DNA from: UBA3910 sp002391465
GTDB taxonomy: Bacteria; Bacillota; Limnochordia; Darwinibacteriales; Darwinibacteriaceae
Assembly: GCA_030054835.1 (NCBI GenBank)
Contig: JASGVS010000010.1
Span: forward strand, 62,001-126,000
Length of the DNA stretch: 64,000 bases
Direction of reading: 5' to 3'
In this document: positions 59,517-64,000 of the stretch, piece by piece
Layout of the letters: the number at the start of each line of letters is the position of its first letter
Position numbering within the stretch: the stretch's first letter is position 1
Notes under the pieces: model-generated
Databases searched by the model: none
What the model saw: only the letters and a program-made list of their open reading frames with translations
Told to the model about the DNA's origin: nothing
Made by a program: the position numbers and the translations under genes

Positions 59517-59744
59517 ATGAAAAGCGCAACCATTCAACTGGAAACACTCACCTGCCCATCCTGCATGCAGAAGATCGAGGGTGCAGTGAAAACGGTAGCC
59601 GGTGTAGATAAGGACAGCGTAAATGTGGCATTCAACTCCAGCAGAGTGAGGCTGAACTTCGACGCCGAGCAAACCTCCATTGAGCAGATTGAAGACGCAA
59701 TCACCAAGGTAGGCTACGAAGTGAAGAAGTCACGGGTTAAATAA
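59517..59744 (+). CDS. HMA-domain metallochaperone
   Basis: A 75-residue heavy-metal-associated domain (CopZ type) with the metal site TCPSCMQKIEGAV (CPSC in place of the usual MxCxxC) near residue 12, followed by the ferredoxin-like fold (VDKDSVNVAFNSSRVRLNFD, TSIEQIEDAITKVGYEV). It probably hands metal to or from the P1B ATPase encoded just upstream. AAAGGAG precedes the ATG. It has its own FNR/CRP-like promoter. Confidence 0.92.
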   Translation: MKSATIQLETLTCPSCMQKIEGAVKTVAGVDKDSVNVAFNSSRVRLNFDAEQTSIEQIEDAITKVGYEVKKSRVK

Positions 59745-59759
59745 AGGGTGCGGTACAAC

Positions 59760-59786
59760 AACGGGTGCGGAGATTCCGCACCCGTT
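59760..59786 (+). terminator. Terminator after the HMA gene
   Basis: Perfect 12-bp stem (AACGGGTGCGGA / TCCGCACCCGTT) with a 3-base loop, followed by TTCTATTT on the plus strand; it lies between convergent genes. Confidence 0.85.
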
Positions 59787-59796
59787 TCTATTTAAC

Positions 59797-60855
59797 TTAC
59801 GCTATAGCCTCGTCTGCCACCGAGAACCTAAAGATAGTGGTATGTTTGTAGATCTCACCGGGATTCAGCCTAGAACTTGGGAAATTGGCGTGGTTGGGCG
59901 AATCGGGGTAAAACTGGGTCTCTAAGCAGAACCCACTGTACTGCCCGTAATTCACTCCGCTCTTACCCGTAAATTCCCCTGTGAGGGAATTACCACTGTA
60001 AAACTGGATGCCCGGTTTGGTGGTGAACACTTCCAGCACACGGCCTGAGGCGGGATCGTACGCCTTCGCGGCAAAACCCAACTCCCCTTCCCCTTTAGCC
60101 AGTACATAGTTGTGATCGTAACCGCCGATGTCAATCTGTCCAATGCGGGCACCAATTGGCTGACTGGTGGTTAAATCCAAAGGCGTACCTGCTACCGAGG
60201 CAATTTCACCGGTAGGGATCAGGTTTTCATCGACCGCAGTATACGCCTCGGCATTGATCTGGACTTCCTGGCCAAGAATATCACCCGAACCTTCCCCGCT
60301 CAGGTTGAAGTAGCTGTGGTTGGTGAGGTTGATAACGGTGGGTTTATCCGTTGTGGCCTCGTATTCCAAAAAGAGCTCGTTCTCTTCAGTCAGACGATAG
60401 GTCACTACTGCCTGGAGATTGCCGGGATAGCCCTCTTCCCCATCCTTAGATAGGTAGGACAACCTTACCCCAACCGAATCGGTAGCTTCCACCATCTCGC
60501 CGCGCCAAAGCACACTGCCGAAGTATTTATCCCCGCCGTGCAGATGATTGTTTCCTTCGTTTTTGGTAACATGGTACTCTACCCCATCCAGGGAAAAACG
60601 GGCATTGGCGATCCTATTGGCAAAACGGCCTGCAACCACACCGAAATAGGGGTGTTCTTGCAGATAAAAATCGAGATCGTTGAAGCCTAGGACCACATCT
60701 GCCGTGATGCCTTCCCTATCGGGCACTTCAATGGCGGTAATAATGCAGCCAAGGTTGGTTATTTTCACGACCATCCCCTTAGAGTTACTCAGGGTATAAA
60801 GTTTAACCTCGTCACCGCCAGGCGTTGTCCCGAATAATTCCTCAGAAATTCTCAT
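59797..60855 (-). CDS. galM: Aldose 1-epimerase
   Basis: A 352-residue mutarotase: GVVAGRFANRIANARF, KNEGNNHLHGGDKYFG, the catalytic His in VINLTNHSYFNLSGEG near residue 175 and the catalytic Glu in GFCLETQFYPDSPNHANFP near 310. It interconverts alpha and beta anomers of aldoses. TAAGGAG precedes the ATG. It is the last gene of the pentose operon (oxidoreductase, isomerase, xylulokinase, galM). Confidence 0.94.
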   Translation of the reverse strand: MRISEELFGTTPGGDEVKLYTLSNSKGMVVKITNLGCIITAIEVPDREGITADVVLGFNDLDFYLQEHPYFGVVAGRFANRIANARFSLDGVEYHVTKNEGNNHLHGGDKYFGSVLWRGEMVEATDSVGVRLSYLSKDGEEGYPGNLQAVVTYRLTEENELFLEYEATTDKPTVINLTNHSYFNLSGEGSGDILGQEVQINAEAYTAVDENLIPTGEIASVAGTPLDLTTSQPIGARIGQIDIGGYDHNYVLAKGEGELGFAAKAYDPASGRVLEVFTTKPGIQFYSGNSLTGEFTGKSGVNYGQYSGFCLETQFYPDSPNHANFPSSRLNPGEIYKHTTIFRFSVADEAIA

Positions 60856-60890
60856 CGTTCATTCTCCTTAATTAGCCATATTCAAAGAAA

Positions 60891-60919
60891 CGGGCGGGAA
60901 AGCTGCCGCTTCCCGCCCG
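60891..60919 (-). other. Intercistronic hairpin after xylB
   Basis: Stem CGGGCGGGAA / TTCCCGCCCG with a 9-base loop, followed on the minus strand by GTTTCTTT. A weak terminator or processing stem between xylB and galM. Confidence 0.65.
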
Positions 60920-60937
60920 CCTAACCTTCCACAAACA

Positions 60938-62437
60938 CTAGGCGAAGCGGACTAACCGGTCAAAGGAAGGCTTCAAAGCCGTGTAAAGACCCGCATACAC
61001 CTCATAGAGCTCGCTGTAAATCTCAACCCACTCTGGGTTCGGCTCTACTACCCGTTCCACCTTAATGATGCTGTCAGCAGCCTCAGGCACGCTAGCATAG
61101 ACGCCTGTACCCACACCGGCTAGAATGGCTGCACCGAGGGCAGGCCCTTCATCAATGTTGATCTCTTCCAGCGCAAGGTTGGTGGCGCTGGCAATGATCT
61201 CCTTCCAGAGAGGCGATCTTGCCCCGCCGCCCAATGCCCGCAGGGAGGTTCCTTCCCAACCTGCTGAACGGAGCAGTTTAACCGAATCGTTAAAGCCAAA
61301 GGCTACACCCTCCAGAACCGCCCGGATTAACTCTGGCTGGCCGGTAGTAGCGCTCAGACCCACAAAGCTGCCCCTGGCATTGGCATCGCCGTGGGGAGTC
61401 CTTTCACCTGTCAGGTAAGGCAGGAAGACCAAGCCCCTGCTGCCCGGAGGCACACTGGCTGCCTCTTCGGTCAACTCGCTGTAGGAGGAAGCTTCCCGAC
61501 CCAGCTGTTTACGCAGCCAGCTGAAGGATAAACCTGCCGAGAGCATAACGCCCATCATGTAGAACTCATTGGGCACACTGCTGTTGAACATATGGACAGT
61601 ACCCTCAGTGACCAATTTTGGTGCGGCAAGGTGAGCTAGGATAACGCCGCTTGTACCCAAGCTGACCATACCCCTACCGGGAATAACAACACCGGAACCA
61701 ACTGCTCCGCAGGCGTTGTCAGCGCCACCACCAACAACGGGAGTGCCTTCCTTCAGGCCTGTTGCCGCAGCAGCTTCTTTCGTTACTGTGCCGGTCACTT
61801 CTGACGACTGAACGATAGGCGGTAGAATCTCGGTGGAAAGACCTAATTTGGATAGGACCGGTTCAGACCAAACCTGCTCCCGCACGTTCATCATGAGCAT
61901 GCCGGCGGCGTCCGATACTTCCATATTCAGCTCATTGGTCAAACGGAAACGGACATAGTCCTTGGGCAGAACAAGCCAGCGAACCTTTTCAAAGTTCTCC
62001 GGTTCGTTATCCCTGAGCCAGAGCACCTTTGGCAGGGTAAACCCTTCCAGCGCCGGGTTGCAGACCTCAGAGTTGAGGAGATCTTTGCCCACTGTTTCTT
62101 CAATGTAACGGCACTGGGCAGTTGTGCGCACGTCATTCCACAAAATTGCGCGCCTGATAACATTGTACTCACTGTCCAGAAAGACGGAGCTGTGCATCTG
62201 GCCCGAAAGGCCGATGCCCCGAATGGAAGCGGGATCAACCCCGTATTCCCCTAAGACACGTTTAATTGCTTCCACGGTGGCCTGCCACATATCTTCGGGA
62301 TTCTGCTCAGACCAGCCCGGACGGGGCGAAAAGAGCGGATACTCTGCCGAAGCATCGCCCACCAGCTCGCCGCTGACCTTTAACAGCAGGGCCTTAACCG
62401 CTGAAGTACCAATATCAAGACCTAAAAGATAACCCAC
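60938..62437 (-). CDS. xylB: Xylulokinase
   Basis: A 499-residue FGGY-family kinase: LLGLDIGTSAVKALLLK (phosphate loop), GIGLSGQMHSSVFLD (substrate site of xylulokinases), ADNACGAVGSGVV (catalytic Asp near residue 240), FLPYLTGERTPHGDANARGSFVGL and LGGGARSPLWKEIIASATN. It makes xylulose 5-phosphate for the pentose phosphate route. GTG 62437 follows GGGGAGG. It lies 19 bases after the isomerase gene. Confidence 0.94.
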   Translation of the reverse strand: MGYLLGLDIGTSAVKALLLKVSGELVGDASAEYPLFSPRPGWSEQNPEDMWQATVEAIKRVLGEYGVDPASIRGIGLSGQMHSSVFLDSEYNVIRRAILWNDVRTTAQCRYIEETVGKDLLNSEVCNPALEGFTLPKVLWLRDNEPENFEKVRWLVLPKDYVRFRLTNELNMEVSDAAGMLMMNVREQVWSEPVLSKLGLSTEILPPIVQSSEVTGTVTKEAAAATGLKEGTPVVGGGADNACGAVGSGVVIPGRGMVSLGTSGVILAHLAAPKLVTEGTVHMFNSSVPNEFYMMGVMLSAGLSFSWLRKQLGREASSYSELTEEAASVPPGSRGLVFLPYLTGERTPHGDANARGSFVGLSATTGQPELIRAVLEGVAFGFNDSVKLLRSAGWEGTSLRALGGGARSPLWKEIIASATNLALEEINIDEGPALGAAILAGVGTGVYASVPEAADSIIKVERVVEPNPEWVEIYSELYEVYAGLYTALKPSFDRLVRFA

Positions 62438-62456
62438 AGTAAACCTCCCCTTCCAA

Positions 62457-63275
62457 TTAGATTCCGATTACATTGCGTAGGTAAATCCTGGAGTCCATGG
62501 CTGCTTTGTAATTACACACCGGCGGATTGTCAAGTTCAACACAAATCACGCCGTCGTAACCGTTGTTCTTCAGGACGTTGTAAACGCCCTTGAAGTCGAT
62601 GGTACCGTAGCCCAAAGGCCGGAAACGGTGCATGGGCCATTCCGGATTCAGACTCTCATCTGGATCCACATCTTTGAAGTGGACATAGGCAATACGGTCG
62701 ACGTATTTTGCAAAAGCCTGGACACAGTCCATACCGGCCAAATTGGTATGGGCGGTATCAAGGCAGAGGGAAACCAGTTCCGGATCGGTATTGGCTAAGA
62801 AATAATCTATTTCCTCCTCTTTGTAAATGGCCGTGTTGGCATGGGGATGGAAACAGGCAACTAAGCCGTTTTCTTTGCACAATTTACCGATCTTGTTGCT
62901 GAGCTCCGCGTAGGCCAGGATTTTCTCCTTGTCCATGGGGCGGTCGTTAGGCGGATCGCGCCACATTACTGCCTGCAGGTTCATGTAGGTCGCGCCTATT
63001 TTTTTCATGAAGTCTGCATAGTCCACCGCGTTTTTGTAATCCTGCTCCGGGTCGTCCGAGTAGTGGAGGTAGAGATTGGCCATTTCCAGGTTGTACTTAT
63101 CCAGAAGCTCCTTTACCGCATCGGCATCGTTATCGAAGTACTTCTTGATAAAAGCGAAGTTCTCCACCGCTTCATAGCCCAGGTCGGATACTTCCTTCAG
63201 GAACTGCTCAAATTCCCACTTGTGGTTGTCTTGGTGGTTGACTAACCATGTCCAGCCCGTATAGGCTACCTTCAT
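62457..63275 (-). CDS. Sugar phosphate isomerase/epimerase-type TIM barrel
   Basis: A 272-residue AP-endonuclease family 2 barrel. Metal ligands are suggested in VACFHPHANTA, LCLDTAHTNLAGMD, AYVHFKDVDP and VICVELDNPP; the pattern is of keto-sugar epimerases and xylose isomerase-like proteins rather than DNA enzymes. Combined with xylulokinase next to it and an oxidoreductase before it, it probably isomerises a pentose or inositol-like intermediate; the exact substrate is unknown. ATG 63275 is eight bases after GGAGG. Confidence 0.83.
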   Translation of the reverse strand: MKVAYTGWTWLVNHQDNHKWEFEQFLKEVSDLGYEAVENFAFIKKYFDNDADAVKELLDKYNLEMANLYLHYSDDPEQDYKNAVDYADFMKKIGATYMNLQAVMWRDPPNDRPMDKEKILAYAELSNKIGKLCKENGLVACFHPHANTAIYKEEEIDYFLANTDPELVSLCLDTAHTNLAGMDCVQAFAKYVDRIAYVHFKDVDPDESLNPEWPMHRFRPLGYGTIDFKGVYNVLKNNGYDGVICVELDNPPVCNYKAAMDSRIYLRNVIGI

Positions 63276-63289
63276 CGCCACAGCCTCCT

Positions 63290-64000
63290 TTAGTCTTTAA
63301 TTATCCCCAATACGTCAGCTTTGACCATGGGTGCGGTTCTCTCATAGGGAGAGGTGATCTCTTCCCGGGCCTGCTTCTGGCTGCTGCGCTCAAACGCTGT
63401 CATCACATCAAGCACATGGAAGGTCTGCTCCATGTTGGCCCGAATGGGACGATTCCGCTTCAAAGCTGCCGCCATATCGGCTAAGCCCAAACCCCGGGAG
63501 TTCTCTTTGTAGTCGAAGAGGAGGGGCATCTCTTTGTATTCTCTCGTCTCTGGGCGCAGTAGGTAAATGCTTTGGCCGAAGAAGTTCGGGTCCGGCACGA
63601 CCAAGGTGCCCTCAGAGCCATAGATCTCAAAGCTTGCTTGGTTGTTGTAGACCACATCGAAGGTGGTGGTAAGGCTGCCCACTACACCATTGTCCAGTTC
63701 CAAAATCCCGATGATATGGGTAGGTACTTCCACATCAACAACCGTTCCGGCTAAAGGTTGGCTGGTAATAACCCGCTGGGGGAAGGATGTTTTGGTAACA
63801 CCTGTTACTGCCTTTACCCTGCCCAACATGTTGACTAGGGCGGTCAGGTAGTATGGTCCCATATCCATCATGGGTCCACCGCCGAACTGATAGTAAAAGG
63901 CTGGATCCGGATGCCAGCTCTCATGCCCGCGACAGACCATGGCAGCGCTGAAACCCAAGGGCTCACCGATAAAACCATCGTCAATCAACTTACGGCACGT
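63290..64000 (-). CDS. Gfo/Idh/MocA-family oxidoreductase, C-terminal part (cut by window edge)
   Basis: The frame is open to the window edge, so the N-terminal NAD(P)-binding domain is missing. The 236 residues seen are the C-terminal alpha/beta domain: GGGPMMDMGPYYLTALVNMLG (catalytic-side helix), GSLTTTFDVVYNNQASFEIYGSEGTLVVPDPN and a late MEQTFHVLDVMTAFERSS helix. Members oxidise sugars, inositols or biliverdin-like substrates. It is upstream of the sugar isomerase-like gene in the pentose operon, pointing to sugar oxidation. Confidence 0.87.
   Translation of the reverse strand, partial: TCRKLIDDGFIGEPLGFSAAMVCRGHESWHPDPAFYYQFGGGPMMDMGPYYLTALVNMLGRVKAVTGVTKTSFPQRVITSQPLAGTVVDVEVPTHIIGILELDNGVVGSLTTTFDVVYNNQASFEIYGSEGTLVVPDPNFFGQSIYLLRPETREYKEMPLLFDYKENSRGLGLADMAAALKRNRPIRANMEQTFHVLDVMTAFERSSQKQAREEITSPYERTAPMVKADVLGIIKD

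Noticed and set aside
1..64000. tRNA, rRNA, CRISPR array, complete insertion sequence or prophage
   Set aside because: None was seen; apart from the intron fragment there is no transposase, integrase or repeat-spacer pattern.

Overview
The window looks like a chromosomal segment of an anaerobic, mid-GC member of the Bacillota (Firmicutes). The grounds are strong AGGAGG-type ribosome sites, many GTG and TTG starts, and family choices typical of that phylum: YhaN/YhaO, DegV, DUF1576, XRE-AbrB fusions, DUF554, CdaR and a Clostridia-style hemerythrin. Two solute-binding proteins lack a lipobox cysteine, which hints at an envelope unlike that of a classical monoderm. No rRNA, tRNA, CRISPR array, prophage or complete insertion sequence was seen. 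Coding density is high and most genes sit on the minus strand in operons.

Layout. 1-8793: a minus-strand operon related to the poorly understood E. coli yhf operon (YhfZ, YhfY, YhfU, YhfT, Php, YhfS, YhfX, YhfW), with an added amidase-signature gene and a pseudouridine-phosphate glycosidase at its end; a perfect palindrome lies at its promoter. 8908-9013: a 5' fossil of a group IIC intron, directly behind a terminator. 9065-15215: an UshA-like surface nucleotidase and the YhaN/YhaO DNA-end-processing pair. 15339-20890: a PrcB-like secreted protein and a complete BMP-type nucleoside ABC importer. 21044-27204: c-di-GMP signalling and Entner-Doudoroff functions: a diguanylate cyclase split by an in-frame TAG, KDG kinase and KDPG aldolase, a bacteriohemerythrin, a c-di-GMP-I riboswitch with its own promoter but no recognisable downstream gene, and a second diguanylate cyclase.

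27320-33220: an aromatic operon (DAHP synthase, aroB, aroA, aroC, a chorismate mutase/degenerate prephenate dehydratase/ACT protein, a LysE-type exporter). 33386-38121: a DUF1576 membrane protein, a 14-repeat WD40 lipoprotein and glycerate kinase. 38268-41052: a ZnuABC importer led by a CopG/zinc-cysteine regulator with two operator-like palindromes. 41217-49451: HAD phosphatase, MarR-FtsH pair, GltD-like flavoprotein, DUF554 protein, an ABC exporter with an XRE-AbrB regulator, and an APH-like kinase. 49440-51916: small enzymes and DegV. 52157-57013: family 4 glycosidase with ROK kinase, an AEC transporter and a CdaR regulator.

57180-59744: a Ric-like small protein, a P1B-type metal ATPase with a CPG motif and an HMA chaperone. 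Two FNR/CRP-like palindromes are each centred 41.5 bp upstream of the predicted transcription start. 59797-64000: a pentose operon (aldose epimerase, xylulokinase, sugar isomerase/epimerase, Gfo/Idh oxidoreductase cut by the window edge). Overall the genes describe a sugar and nucleoside scavenging anaerobe with c-di-GMP, zinc and redox/nitrosative sensing. Start codons were chosen by ribosome-site spacing; functions rest on motifs read by eye, not on database searches.
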